Below are positions 9,787-19,136 of a stretch of DNA of 64,000 bases, piece after piece. The DNA is from Chloroflexota bacterium (GTDB taxonomy: Bacteria; Chloroflexota; Anaerolineae; Anaerolineales; Villigracilaceae). The notes beneath the pieces are model-generated. The model saw only the letters and a list, made by a program, of their open reading frames with translations. It did no database searches and was not told the DNA's origin. Where the stretch lies: contig JAAENC010000496.1 in NCBI GenBank assembly GCA_024224815.1, positions 154,805 through 218,804 on the forward strand. The letters run 5' to 3'. Numbering within the stretch: the first letter of the stretch is position 1; every line of letters begins with the position of its first letter. A program made the translations under genes and the position numbers.

Positions 9787-11246
9787 CTGCGCACCATTGC
9801 CTTTTTAAGTATGCCTAAGGCATCTAAAACGACTTCGCGGTGAAAGACCCATAAGCTGCCAAGGTAGGCAATAGCCCCTACACAGACGCCTACAGAAAGT
9901 TGAACTATAGGGGCAATTTCTTGGAGCGGTATAAGAAAAAGGCTAACGACAAGAGCCATAAAACTAGCAGCCCCGAGACCTGGAGAAATAGCTTTGGACA
10001 AATCGCTAAAAGAGACTTCCAACATTCGACCTGCGATAAAAAGGTCTAAAGTAGTAATCACAAAAGCGACAAATACGCGCGCCCATCCAATTGTTGCTAT
10101 GCGACCATCCACAGTGATCGCAAGATATAAAGCGGGTAAAAGAAGGGCCGCTTCCACAAAAGTTAGGCGCGTTAGAATTTCGGGGCGACCTTGTGCTTTA
10201 TAAACATCACCTGCGTTATAAACAAGTGAAATAACGACGGTGTAAATGGCAAGAGCTTGCATAACAGGGATTGCTTCTGCCCATTTTTCACTAAAGAGCG
10301 TCAAAATAAGTGGACGAGAAACAACAGCAACACCAACACCCATAGGGAGTGTTGCTAATGTCGTATATTTTGTTGTGTACAAAAATCCGCGCTTGAAGTT
10401 GTCTGTGTCTTCGCGCATTTTTGCATAAAAAGGGAAGATAACCTTGCTCACCAGTGCATTGAATTGCATCACAAGCATATCGGGAATGCGAAAGGCAAGG
10501 GTATAAACGCCTAAAGCTGCTGCACCCATAAATCTTCCGATAAAGAGGGCATCGGCGTTATTCAGTAAAACGCTGAGAGAGTTCACAGCGACAATATTGA
10601 GTCCAAAACTTAGTAGTTTTTTTGCTAGATCGCGGCTAAAGTAAAAGGAGGGGCGCCAGGGGACAACAACCCAGTAAACGATTGATGCGACAACTTCTCC
10701 AATTAACTGACCATAGATCAGACTCCAGGCTCCGTGTCCAAGAAAAGCAAAGAGGATTGAAAAAAAGCCTTTTGCTAAAGACTTTGAAAGATCCGGGATG
10801 AACTTACTTTTGAAAGAAAGTTCCTTCCGCAAAAGAATATCGTGTATATAACCTAATGAAAAGAGAGGGAAGCTAAAGGATAAGGCACGCGTAACGGGAA
10901 TCGCTCGCGGATCTTCAAAGAAGGCACCAACCCAAGGTGCAAATAACCATGTTAGAGCAAATAAGACCAAACTAATAGACAAGCCTAACCAAAAGGCCGT
11001 ATCCGTTGCTCTTGGGTCTTTCCGACGATAAATTAGCGCCTGCCCTACACCTAAACTCCCTAAGACATTGAGCGAATTGATAATAATAAGAGCATAGCCG
11101 GCAACACCAAAATCATCTTGACTTAGCAAGCGTGCTAAAACCACCGTACTTAAAAATACGAGCAATTTTCCGCTATAGTAGGAGGCGTAGGTCCACATCA
11201 CGCCTCGTACAGCGCGTTTTGTGGTGGGCTTAGATTCTATAGTCAT
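9783..11246 (-). CDS. Polysaccharide flippase (PST/Wzx family)
   Basis: A 487-residue integral membrane protein with about 14 predicted helices, related to the polysaccharide transport family (PF13440, MOP superfamily). The N-terminus RGVMWTYASYYSGKLL and the GVAGYALIIIN segment are typical. It should move the undecaprenyl-linked repeat unit across the cytoplasmic membrane, upstream of the ligase/polymerase encoded by the preceding gene. It overlaps that gene by 17 bp. Confidence 0.88.
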   Translation of the reverse strand: MTIESKPTTKRAVRGVMWTYASYYSGKLLVFLSTVVLARLLSQDDFGVAGYALIIINSLNVLGSLGVGQALIYRRKDPRATDTAFWLGLSISLVLFALTWLFAPWVGAFFEDPRAIPVTRALSFSFPLFSLGYIHDILLRKELSFKSKFIPDLSKSLAKGFFSILFAFLGHGAWSLIYGQLIGEVVASIVYWVVVPWRPSFYFSRDLAKKLLSFGLNIVAVNSLSVLLNNADALFIGRFMGAAALGVYTLAFRIPDMLVMQFNALVSKVIFPFYAKMREDTDNFKRGFLYTTKYTTLATLPMGVGVAVVSRPLILTLFSEKWAEAIPVMQALAIYTVVISLVYNAGDVYKAQGRPEILTRLTFVEAALLLPALYLAITVDGRIATIGWARVFVAFVITTLDLFIAGRMLEVSFSDLSKAISPGLGAASFMALVVSLFLIPLQEIAPIVQLSVGVCVGAIAYLGSLWVFHREVVLDALGILKKAMVRR

Positions 11247-12699
11247 CTAGTTCCTTTTCGGAATTTGCTAAAACTCTATCTGCAACTTGTGGAATTGCAA
11301 GGGAAATGCCAGCCAAAAGCCAGAAATAACGAGGGTAGGCGCCATGAATAAATATTGCTGCTGCTAAATAGCCAACTACGCCGGTAGCGAAACTCAATAT
11401 AAAATCTGCTGTTAGAAATTCCCCGGCATCCTTTAGCCTTCTCCATCCAGACAACATTCCCCGCATCATAGTCGTGAGTAACCATCCAAAAACAAGGATG
11501 CCTGCCAAGCCTGTTTCTGCAGCAACTTGCAGATATAAATTATGCGCCTGACGTTGTTCAAGCCGTGGATCTAAGCCCAGTCTTCGAGAGTAACTTTGGT
11601 AAAAAACGGGATAATTTTCTACACCAACACCGAAAATAGGATGGTCAATAAACATCAGCCAGGCAGCTATAGTCTCACTGGCTCTACCTCGATAAGACAC
11701 ATCGCTAAGAACACCGCTTCGCCCACCAAAAACATCTGTGATCGTTGCCAAACGCTCTATATATGGATTAGGGATGAAAGTTGTAATAAGAATAATGAGT
11801 AAAACACCGATAAGAACATCTGAAAGGCGAGGAGGGCTGTGCAGCATAGAAAAAACACCCATGATCCCCGCTGCAACTGCCGCACCACGAGAATATGAAA
11901 ATATGACCGCCAATGTAGTTACGAGAAAAGCCCAACCCGCTATAGATTTCAAGAACCACTGTTTTTCTTTTAGAAAACGGTTCAAAGCCAAAGGGATAAG
12001 AACGAGCATGGCCTGGGCATAAAAATTAGGATCACCAATGGGACCGGATAATCGATTTCCTTCCGTTTCTCCGATGATATTTTGATACCCAACTTGCCCA
12101 AAACCACCAAAATCATTTCCGTAGTCCCCTGAAAGCCCTTGATATGTACTGATCGTGCCGATAAAAATTCCGGCAACAAGTAATGCCCAAACAACCCCTT
12201 TCAGAACCTTGCCATCATAAATCAGAATAACCAGCACAACAGCTATTATTCCATCTTTAAGAAAGTTCAGCGCTGCAGTCATGGCAAATTCAAAATCAGC
12301 AGCGTATAAGAGCGAAGAAAAAACTACCAACCCATAAGCACCTACCAAAACAGCCGAACGTCCCCAGCCTTCAGATATCTGTTTTTCAATAATCCACTTC
12401 AATAAAATTGCTACGATGAGCAATGCAATAAAAGGCTTGAAGACAGAGGGAAAATCATGAAATTTCACAAGCACATCTGACGCTCGAGTGTAGACCATGA
12501 AAACCAACGCTAGCAAGCCAAATTCAAGGTTTGTAACCGTAACCAAAGCAAATACCACTGCGAGAGCACCTGCAATAGCAAAGAGGGGATTATCCAATTT
12601 GAAAATCAAAATACCCGAAACTGTACCGACAAGAGCTGATGCAATTCCAGTAGCGATATATAGCCAGATATTATTCTTGAAAACTGACCGGACTTCCAT
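11230..12699 (-). CDS. O-antigen ligase / polymerase-like membrane protein
   Basis: A 489-residue protein with about 12 membrane helices. Residues around 370-395 carry the Wzy_C/WaaL (PF04932) signature QAHNLYLQVAAETGLAG, preceded by the large loop with PIFGVGVENY. Such proteins polymerise flipped units (Wzy) or transfer the chain to an acceptor (WaaL); sequence alone does not separate these. Its position between the chain-length protein and the flippase fits a Wzy-type polymerase. Confidence 0.85.
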   Translation of the reverse strand: MEVRSVFKNNIWLYIATGIASALVGTVSGILIFKLDNPLFAIAGALAVVFALVTVTNLEFGLLALVFMVYTRASDVLVKFHDFPSVFKPFIALLIVAILLKWIIEKQISEGWGRSAVLVGAYGLVVFSSLLYAADFEFAMTAALNFLKDGIIAVVLVILIYDGKVLKGVVWALLVAGIFIGTISTYQGLSGDYGNDFGGFGQVGYQNIIGETEGNRLSGPIGDPNFYAQAMLVLIPLALNRFLKEKQWFLKSIAGWAFLVTTLAVIFSYSRGAAVAAGIMGVFSMLHSPPRLSDVLIGVLLIILITTFIPNPYIERLATITDVFGGRSGVLSDVSYRGRASETIAAWLMFIDHPIFGVGVENYPVFYQSYSRRLGLDPRLEQRQAHNLYLQVAAETGLAGILVFGWLLTTMMRGMLSGWRRLKDAGEFLTADFILSFATGVVGYLAAAIFIHGAYPRYFWLLAGISLAIPQVADRVLANSEKELDDYRI

Positions 12700-12701
12700 T
12701 T

Positions 12702-13838
12702 TTATGCCTCTACAGTTGTATCATCTACCCAAAAAGGATTTTTCATTTCCCAGACGCGAACAGCATCTTCATTAGATTGACGAGCCGTTTGTACAGCATT
12801 TTCTGCTTGTTCGAGTAAATCTGCTACCGGCATAGGACTGCTGTAAACAGCCCCACCGATATGCGGGTCTAAGTTAACTGTGATATTGTATTGTCTTAAT
12901 TCAACCGGCTGTTTCAGCGATTCGTAAATACGCTCAAATGTCCGACTCGTTGCAACAGAAGGTGTGAGGGGCAACATGAGCGCAAAACTATTTATGTTCC
13001 ATTTTGCAATGGCGTCGTTTCCACGGAGTTCTTTTTTCAATACACCAGTCACTTGATTCAAAATCCAGTTCGTAGCGTTTACGGGTAAGGTATCGATCAA
13101 CTCGTCCAGACCACTAAGCTCGACAATACCAAGGGATAAAGAATCATCGGGATTTTGCATCAACTCTCCTTCAAGGAGGCGTTCAAAATACTGACGCTTA
13201 AATACACCTGTGATTGTATCCAAGCGCAGGCGATCTCGATATGTGTCCAGTGGAATACGAATTTGCTCGCTAAGAATTGCTAAAGAAACTCCCGCAATCA
13301 AACCTAAAGCAAGCGCTAAGCTGGCATCTCGAACCGGTTGAGGAGAAATGGGAACCTGAGGGGCCGTAGCTACATCGAGCACAGAAACATCATAAGCACG
13401 ATAAAGGCTACTGACATATTCAATGGTTAGGCTTCCCATTGTATTTGCCACAGTAGCGGCAAGTTCTGGATTCGGTCCCATAACAGATAACTCGAGAATA
13501 TTAGCTTCAGGAAGAACAACAGTAGCAACTGTATAGTCTCCCATCATTTCTTCGTCTAGCCCAAGTGTTTCAATAGCATTTAAATACACTCTACGACTGT
13601 TCAAAAATTCACCATAAGTTGCAACAATTGAACGTTTGTCTAATGCTTCTAAGCTGTTAACAACATCATACTCAGTCACAATAGTCGGGTTAGGACTAAC
13701 AATGAACTTTGCACTTGCCAAAAAAGTTGGCTCAGTGAAATATGAAGTTAGAAAAGCTGCATTTAATGCTATCAAAGCAGTTAATACAATAATCCACCAA
13801 CCCTTGCGTAACATCTGGAGATAGTGTCTGATCTGCAT
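12702..13838 (-). CDS. Wzz-like chain-length protein fused to degenerate GGDEF domain
   Basis: A 378-residue protein. Residues 14-33 and 172-190 are membrane helices bounding a Wzz-type external domain (PF02706). The cytoplasmic C-terminus (about 205-365) has the layout of a GGDEF domain, opening with DTITGVFKRQYFERLL, the equivalent of D.LTGL.NR. The catalytic hairpin at residues 280-290 reads WNINSFALMLP, so GGDEF has become NINSF, and the Mg-binding Asp-Ile-Asp region reads VELSGLDEL. It should therefore not make c-di-GMP. It may still bind nucleotide or dimerise and so tie polymer length to signalling. The usual partner, a BY-kinase, is absent here. Confidence 0.8.
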   Translation of the reverse strand: MQIRHYLQMLRKGWWIIVLTALIALNAAFLTSYFTEPTFLASAKFIVSPNPTIVTEYDVVNSLEALDKRSIVATYGEFLNSRRVYLNAIETLGLDEEMMGDYTVATVVLPEANILELSVMGPNPELAATVANTMGSLTIEYVSSLYRAYDVSVLDVATAPQVPISPQPVRDASLALALGLIAGVSLAILSEQIRIPLDTYRDRLRLDTITGVFKRQYFERLLEGELMQNPDDSLSLGIVELSGLDELIDTLPVNATNWILNQVTGVLKKELRGNDAIAKWNINSFALMLPLTPSVATSRTFERIYESLKQPVELRQYNITVNLDPHIGGAVYSSPMPVADLLEQAENAVQTARQSNEDAVRVWEMKNPFWVDDTTVEA

Positions 13839-13881
13839 AATATTTCCTCACTTAATTAGAAGAACAATTTGAATATATTTT

Positions 13882-15105
13882 CTACTTCTCAAGAAAACCT
13901 TCAAACAAAGCCGCAACACGGGTGCTATTAATATTTAAATCATACTCTTTTGCTACAAGTTCTTGTCCGACTTTGGCTAGCTCTTTTGCCTCATTAGAAT
14001 GTTCAAAGATATAAGTCAAAACATTAGCCAAGCTAAGAGAATCTTTTTCGGGGACAAGATAACCCGTTTTTTCAGGACGCACCAACTCTGAAATCCCGGA
14101 AATATCTGAAGCAATAACAGGAAGCCCGCTAGCCAATGCTTCCATAAGAGCCACAGGAATTCCTTCCATCTTGCCTGTTTCTGTAATAATACTAGGTTGC
14201 ACATAACAACTTGCCTTTGCCAAAGCTTCTGCAACTTCGCTCTGTGTCTTCGCTCCTGCCAAAAAAACAGCTGCGCCTACATCTAGTTCTTCAATCAATT
14301 CTTCCAATTCATGTCGCATCTCCCCTTCGCCAATGACTTCACAATGAATGGGAATATTCTGCTCTAATAATAAGGCACAAGCTTCTATCAAATAACGCGT
14401 TCCTTTATAATCCTGCAAACTCCCAATACTCTTTATATAAAAACGGTCATCTGAAAAAGAGTTTGGGTTTCCTGCATAAATATTTTGCTCAATACCACAC
14501 CGTACGACTTCTGTTTTATCTTCAATTTGTCCCCCCACATGCTTCTTCAAAAAAGCGCGATTAAAATCAGAAATCGTAATAACAAAAGACGCGGGCTGCA
14601 TCTTGGTAGCTAACATTGTTTGCTTTACATAAAGATCATGAGCATGAGCAGTAACACTATATGAAATCCCTGTAAGATTATGAATAATCCAGGCAACCAA
14701 AGCAGGATGCGTAGCAAAATGCGCATGGATATGCTGAACATCGTTTTTTTGCATATGCTCCGCCATACGAACAGCCTTGGGAAATAGGAGCAGCGCGCGC
14801 GCCAGAAATTTAGGGTTGCTCACGTTTCCAAAGATCATCCTGCCCCAAAGTTTTGTATAAGAAAATGGAGCGCGTAAAAAAGCAGCTATATTCGCCCACA
14901 GAACATCCACAGATAACCAGGGGAAATAATGCAAAGTTGCCAACCATGGCTTAGCCTCCGGATGAACAACGGCTTGTTTTTCCAATATCAAAGGATAAAG
15001 CTCAATATCAAAACCTTTATTTTGCAAAGCGATCATCTCACGCAAAATAAAAGTTTCAGAAATTTTGGGAAAGCGCGAAAGAATATAAGCAACCTTACCA
15101 GCCAT
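13882..15105 (-). CDS. Glycosyltransferase family 4 (WcaL-like)
   Basis: A 407-residue GT4 with the N-terminus YILSRFPKISETFILREM and the HIHAHFATHPA segment, characteristic of WcaL/AmsK-type exopolysaccharide transferases. The C-terminal domain contains QDYKGTRYLIEAC, VIGEGEMRHELEELI and the E-x7-E element EGIPVALMEALASGLPVIAS. Its ATG overlaps the sugar-transferase stop as TAATG. It probably adds the second or third sugar of the repeat unit. Confidence 0.88.
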   Translation of the reverse strand: MAGKVAYILSRFPKISETFILREMIALQNKGFDIELYPLILEKQAVVHPEAKPWLATLHYFPWLSVDVLWANIAAFLRAPFSYTKLWGRMIFGNVSNPKFLARALLLFPKAVRMAEHMQKNDVQHIHAHFATHPALVAWIIHNLTGISYSVTAHAHDLYVKQTMLATKMQPASFVITISDFNRAFLKKHVGGQIEDKTEVVRCGIEQNIYAGNPNSFSDDRFYIKSIGSLQDYKGTRYLIEACALLLEQNIPIHCEVIGEGEMRHELEELIEELDVGAAVFLAGAKTQSEVAEALAKASCYVQPSIITETGKMEGIPVALMEALASGLPVIASDISGISELVRPEKTGYLVPEKDSLSLANVLTYIFEHSNEAKELAKVGQELVAKEYDLNINSTRVAALFEGFLEK

Positions 15106-15767
15106 TATCTAGCTCCACGAGTTAGCAACACAACTTCGATTGTTCGAAAGAGAATTTCAACATCCAAAGAAAAACAACGTCTTTCAACATAGACAATATC
15201 CAAACGAGAACGATTATCCCAATCTACAGTGCTTCGAGCTGTAATTTGCCATAAACCCGTTATTCCAGGGAGTACATCCAAACGGGCTGTATGCCAAAGC
15301 TGATATTCATCTGACGAAAAAAAGGTTGGACGAGGGCCAACAAGACTCATATCACCTATTAGCACATTAATAAGCTGCGGAATCTCATCTAAGCTTGTTT
15401 TGCGCAATATACGCCCAATAGTCGTAACACGAGGATCATTGCTAATCTTAAAATCTGGCCAAGTCAACTCATTAAGATGTGCATACTCTTTCTTAAGTGC
15501 TTCAGCATTGGGCACCATCGTGCGGAATTTATACATTGAAAATCGCCGCCCCCCCTTACCTGTTCGTTTCTGTATAAACATCACAGGAGCACCCGGGGAT
15601 GTTATTTTTATCGCAAAAGCGATCAATCCGAGCAAGGGCAGCCAAGCAGGTAAAGCCAAGAGCACCAAGAAAAGATCAAAAGAGCGCTTGATAAAAAAAT
15701 ATTCTTTTCCTGTAAATTTCCGTTCCTCTGGAATATATTTTCTGATCCAATGATAGTCCGAAGTCAT
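15105..15767 (-). CDS. Priming undecaprenyl-phosphate sugar-1-phosphate transferase
   Basis: A 220-residue bacterial sugar transferase (PF02397). A hydrophobic segment at about 33-53 is followed by the signature KRTGKGGRRFSMYKFRTM, the SLDEIPQLINVLIGDMSLVGPRP core and the ITGLWQI motif. It is the short form without the WbaP N-terminal membrane domain, like EpsL or PglC-type primases. It starts the repeat unit by moving a hexose-phosphate onto undecaprenyl phosphate. An SD-like GGAG lies 6 nt before the ATG. Confidence 0.92.
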   Translation of the reverse strand: MTSDYHWIRKYIPEERKFTGKEYFFIKRSFDLFLVLLALPAWLPLLGLIAFAIKITSPGAPVMFIQKRTGKGGRRFSMYKFRTMVPNAEALKKEYAHLNELTWPDFKISNDPRVTTIGRILRKTSLDEIPQLINVLIGDMSLVGPRPTFFSSDEYQLWHTARLDVLPGITGLWQITARSTVDWDNRSRLDIVYVERRCFSLDVEILFRTIEVVLLTRGAR

Positions 15768-15787
15768 ATATTCTCCACTAAAGCTAT

Positions 15788-16645
15788 TTAGCTAACGACA
15801 TCTATTTTTTCTTCGTGTACAAAAACTGTTGACGACTCTAGTTCAGGTAAACGAGATAGCGCCTTCTCATATAATTCATCAAAAGATAATGCCTCATCAG
15901 GAAACGAAGCCGTACTCCAGGCAGCCTCGCTACCAACGCTTTCTTCAATAGACTGATAAATACGCCGTACTAAAGTATGAGCCGCCTCTAGGTTTGTTTC
16001 AGGGCATAAAACGACAAAGCGATAGTCATGGTCTCTCATGATTAAATCCGTTTGGCGCACGTGCGCATTAATAATGCGCCCCACCTTGGCTGCTAAAAAA
16101 TGCGAAGACAAATCCCTCTCTATACCCTGAGCCTTCTTATCTCCACTTGGGTTTTGAGCAAGTTGAAAAACCAAAACAGACAAGGGCCGGCTATACCGGC
16201 GACTGCGCGTCATCTCGGTATTAATCGCATCAGAAGCCATTTTGAAATCTAAAGTGCGGTTAGGATAAGCCCCATTTGCAACTTCGCTCAACACAGAATT
16301 GACATTATTGATCTGCGCACCTACATTATAGGAAAGAGCTGCTGCAATCTCTATCAGAAGGAATTGTACAGTAAGCTCTTCTATTGTTCGAAGAAGTGGT
16401 AAAAAGCGCCAATAAAAAGCCCACACAAAGATATATATTAGTATCCAAGCTCCCATATAGGAATACATAGACATTTGTACTCGTGATGGCCCCCAGATGC
16501 CAATTATCGTAACAATAACCAGCATTATAAAAAAAGCCGCCTGAAAATTAAGAATATTCTTTTCAAAATATTCCACTTGAGCAATACTAAGTACAACGGA
16601 AAAGAACAAAAATAATGTAACTACAGAGTTTCTAAGATTACTCAT
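15788..16645 (-). CDS. Membrane protein with degenerate GGDEF-like domain
   Basis: A 285-residue protein, the first gene of the EPS operon. Three or four membrane helices (about 8-24, 33-51, 60-79, 94-108) lead into a cytoplasmic domain of GGDEF shape at about 135-275. The segment VRQTDLIMRDHDYRFVVLCPET aligns with the R.sDlvaR.GGDEF.vllPet hairpin, but the signature residues 206-210 read HDYRF. Synthesis of c-di-GMP is therefore not expected. It may be a receptor or scaffold for the synthesis complex. It is the second decayed GGDEF module in the same operon. GAGGT precedes the ATG. Confidence 0.7.
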   Translation of the reverse strand: MSNLRNSVVTLFLFFSVVLSIAQVEYFEKNILNFQAAFFIMLVIVTIIGIWGPSRVQMSMYSYMGAWILIYIFVWAFYWRFLPLLRTIEELTVQFLLIEIAAALSYNVGAQINNVNSVLSEVANGAYPNRTLDFKMASDAINTEMTRSRRYSRPLSVLVFQLAQNPSGDKKAQGIERDLSSHFLAAKVGRIINAHVRQTDLIMRDHDYRFVVLCPETNLEAAHTLVRRIYQSIEESVGSEAAWSTASFPDEALSFDELYEKALSRLPELESSTVFVHEEKIDVVS

Positions 16646-16809
16646 TGACGATACCTCACAAAAACACTCTTATTTGAATAAATAATATCCTGTTTAGCAA
16701 ACTAATTCAATACTACTCCTTATTCTGCCCATAAACAGCAAAAAATTATTTTATTGAAAGCTTTAACGCTATAGTCTAACGACCTTTCATATTTGTAAGG
16801 TTGTAGCTA

Positions 16810-16829
16810 TTTTACAGAGTTTTACAGAT
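16810..16829. promoter_or_regulatory. Tandem 10-bp repeat in divergent intergenic region
   Basis: Two abutting copies of TTTTACAGA(G/T) lie between the EPS operon and nnrE. Direct repeats with one-helical-turn spacing are the usual form of OmpR/PhoB-family binding sites. Which gene it would control is unclear. No convincing -35/-10 pair was found in the 271-bp gap. Confidence 0.3.
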
Positions 16830-16917
16830 TAATACAATCCCATCTAAAGATCTATAAAACGCTAGTAAGAAAAAAGCCTGTAGATTCATCTAATAAAACA
16901 ATAATTAGGAACTTATT

Positions 16918-17637
16918 ATGAAAATCCCAGCTCTCACGACTACCCAAATGATAGAAGTTGACCGCCTGATGATCGAGGTTTACGGCATTAATCTTTTACG
17001 CATGATGGAAAATGCCGGTAGAAATCTAGCGGAGATGGCCTTGCGAATACTCAAGGAAAAAGACACTGGAAATAAAGTAGCTATTCTTTGTGGAGCAGGA
17101 AATAACGGCGGCGGCGGGATGGTCGCTGCTCGTCACCTTCATAATCGTGGCGCAGATGTGCATCTGATACGCGTAAGCGATAGCCCGCTTAAAGATATTC
17201 CAGCACAACAATGGGAAATTCTCGCTAAGATGGGATTAAAAAACGAGCCTGATTTCAACTTGCTCGATGCTAATTTAATTATCGACGCGATGATTGGATA
17301 CGGTTTAAAGGGCAACCCCCGCTCTGGCGTAGCTCATTTTATTGAGAAAGCCAACGCTTCAGGCAAGCCGATTTTGTCACTAGACGCACCTTCGGGGCTA
17401 GATACAAGCTCGGGGGCACCGGGCAAGCCTTGTATCCACGCGCGAAGTACGCTGACTTTAGCCCTCCCAAAGGTGGGGCTTATCACCGAATCTGCGAAAG
17501 AAGTTGTAGGTAACCTTTATCTGGCAGATATCAGCGTTCCCCCAGAACTGTATAAAAATCTGGGATTGGACGTTGAAGCACTCTTTTTTAAAGATACAAT
17601 TATAGAAATTTCAAATTTAGGAGAAAAAAATGTCTGA
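16918..17637 (+). CDS. nnrE: NAD(P)H-hydrate epimerase (YjeF_N domain only)
   Basis: A 239-residue YjeF_N protein (PF03853). The N-terminal ITT-type helix with MMENAGRNLAEMA is followed by the nucleotide-binding CGAGNNGGGGMVAARHL motif and the catalytic-strand region IIDAMIGYGLKG and LDAPSGLDTSSG. It interconverts R and S epimers of hydrated NAD(P)H. The ADP-dependent dehydratase domain (NnrD) that is often fused to it is missing, so the dehydratase must be encoded elsewhere. It overlaps the glutaredoxin gene by 8 bp. Confidence 0.88.
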   Translation: MKIPALTTTQMIEVDRLMIEVYGINLLRMMENAGRNLAEMALRILKEKDTGNKVAILCGAGNNGGGGMVAARHLHNRGADVHLIRVSDSPLKDIPAQQWEILAKMGLKNEPDFNLLDANLIIDAMIGYGLKGNPRSGVAHFIEKANASGKPILSLDAPSGLDTSSGAPGKPCIHARSTLTLALPKVGLITESAKEVVGNLYLADISVPPELYKNLGLDVEALFFKDTIIEISNLGEKNV

Positions 17638-17890
17638 TCTATATAAAATGGACCCATCAACGATCGTTATGTACAGCACAAGCTGGTGCTCAGATTGCAA
17701 GCGTGCTAAAAAGTTTTTGAACAAAAACAAGGTGGATTATGTCGATGTTAATATCGAAGCAGATGAAAAAGGACGCGATTTTGTGATGAAACTCAACAAT
17801 GGTGCGCGTGTTGTACCGACCATTATTTTCCCTGATGGTGATAAATTAACAGAACCTTCTACAGCAGAATTACGCGCTAAACTTGGCTAA
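17630..17890 (+). CDS. Glutaredoxin-like protein
   Basis: An 86-residue thioredoxin-fold protein with redox motif SWCSDCKRAK (CxxC at residues 20-23), the cis-Pro segment VVPTIIF and the C-terminal GDKL.EPS element. It resembles the mycoredoxin/NrdH-type glutaredoxins of Gram-positive bacteria and Chloroflexota. It probably reduces mixed disulfides or ribonucleotide-reductase-type substrates. It is translationally coupled to nnrE and has GGAG upstream of its ATG. Confidence 0.85.
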   Translation: MSDLYKMDPSTIVMYSTSWCSDCKRAKKFLNKNKVDYVDVNIEADEKGRDFVMKLNNGARVVPTIIFPDGDKLTEPSTAELRAKLG

Positions 17891-17903
17891 TTAATTAAAA
17901 AGC

Positions 17904-17930
17904 AATCCCCGCATTTTCGCGGGGATTTTT
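17904..17930 (+). terminator. Rho-independent terminator
   Basis: The stem AATCCCCGC / GCGGGGATT with a six-base loop is followed by a T-run, just after the glutaredoxin stop codon. Confidence 0.85.
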
Positions 17931-17945
17931 CATGTACTAAGAAGA

Positions 17946-18521
17946 CTAGATCTCAAGACGAACAATACCTTGATTTTCAGGGAATTTCCCGACAACGTCT
18001 TTATAAAATTCTTTCAGAATTTGCATATCTGCTTTAAGATTTTCGGTTGGCATAAAATGTCCACCAATACCACAGACTTTCTTTGAATAATCAAGAAAAG
18101 CCATTGCAACAGAAACCTTTGCCCCTTTCGCTATATGATAAAAACCTGTTTTCCAATGATCGACGTATTTTCTTGTCCCCTCGGGTGAAAGCGCGATCAC
18201 CAATGCCTTGCTATCATTATAAATTCCGACAATTTGTCCAACAAAATTTTGCTTTGCGCCGCGTAAGACAGAGATACCACCCAGCCAGCGCATAACAGGG
18301 CCAGCAATGCCACGAAAAAGGGAATCTTTGCCCACCCAGCGCGGTTTTAACCCTAAGCTAGCCATCATCAAGAAGCCAATCGCCCAATCCCAATTGGATG
18401 TATGGTGTGCACCAACAAGAATATATTTTTCTGAAGGGGGAAGCTCTTCGACCAGACCCCAACCGATTAGGCGCAAAACAAAGCGAGCAAATCTTTGCCA
18501 CCATGACTTCTCTTTGGACAT
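17946..18521 (-). CDS. PlsC-like acyltransferase, copy B
   Basis: A 191-residue lysophospholipid-type acyltransferase (PF01553). It has the HX4D motif in GAHHTSNWDW, the acceptor-site motif LSPEGTRKY, and the FYHIAKGAKVSV strand. The C-terminus lacks added domains. It likely transfers acyl groups in phospholipid or glycolipid synthesis at the inner membrane. It is a paralogue of the gene directly upstream (18537-19136), with near-identical block order. AAAAGGAG precedes its ATG. Confidence 0.82.
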   Translation of the reverse strand: MSKEKSWWQRFARFVLRLIGWGLVEELPPSEKYILVGAHHTSNWDWAIGFLMMASLGLKPRWVGKDSLFRGIAGPVMRWLGGISVLRGAKQNFVGQIVGIYNDSKALVIALSPEGTRKYVDHWKTGFYHIAKGAKVSVAMAFLDYSKKVCGIGGHFMPTENLKADMQILKEFYKDVVGKFPENQGIVRLEI

Positions 18522-18536
18522 AAGCTTGCGCTCCTT

Positions 18537-19136
18537 TTATTTTGTCTTTGGCGGCAAGAAGCGAATCTCTCCCTGCTCTTGTGGATATTTACCGACAACA
18601 CGTGCGTAGAATTTTCTCAGGGTACTCAAATCTGCTTCTTGGTCTCCAGTGGGGTAAAAATATCCACCTACGCCAAGTTCTTTATTTGAATAATCTATAA
18701 AACCCATCGCAACAGGGATTTTTGCCCCTTCTGCAATATGATAAAAACCGGTTTTCCAATGATCCAAAGAGCGACGTGTGCCTTCGGGTGCAATGGTGAT
18801 AACCAATTCTTTGCGCTCGTTATATTGGTCGATGATCTGAGAGACAAAATTCTTCCGCGCCCCACGCTCAACGGGAATCCCGCCAAGCCCACGAAAAACC
18901 CATCCCTGCGGTCCCTTAAAAAGGGCATCTTTACCGATCCAGCGCAGACGAAGCCCAAGCCCCGCCATCATTAGCAAAGCAAGGGGCAAATCCCAATTGG
19001 AGGTATGATGCGCACCAATCAGAAGGTATTTATGAACAGGGGGTAACTCGGCAACTAAATTCCAGCCAAATAGTTGTAAGGTATATTTTGCAGCACGCTG
19101 CCAGATATAGTAAAAAACGACGGTTATAAAATTCAT
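18537..19136 (-). CDS. PlsC-like acyltransferase, copy A
   Basis: A 199-residue acyltransferase with a slightly longer hydrophobic N-terminus (MNFITVVFYYIW), the HX4D motif in GAHHTSNWDL and APEGTRRS. It shares DHWKTGFYHIA.GAK with its neighbour, so the pair arose by tandem duplication. The genes are 15 bp apart and probably co-transcribed. Divergence in the N-terminus and acceptor strands suggests different acceptors or chain lengths. Confidence 0.82.
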   Translation of the reverse strand: MNFITVVFYYIWQRAAKYTLQLFGWNLVAELPPVHKYLLIGAHHTSNWDLPLALLMMAGLGLRLRWIGKDALFKGPQGWVFRGLGGIPVERGARKNFVSQIIDQYNERKELVITIAPEGTRRSLDHWKTGFYHIAEGAKIPVAMGFIDYSNKELGVGGYFYPTGDQEADLSTLRKFYARVVGKYPQEQGEIRFLPPKTK

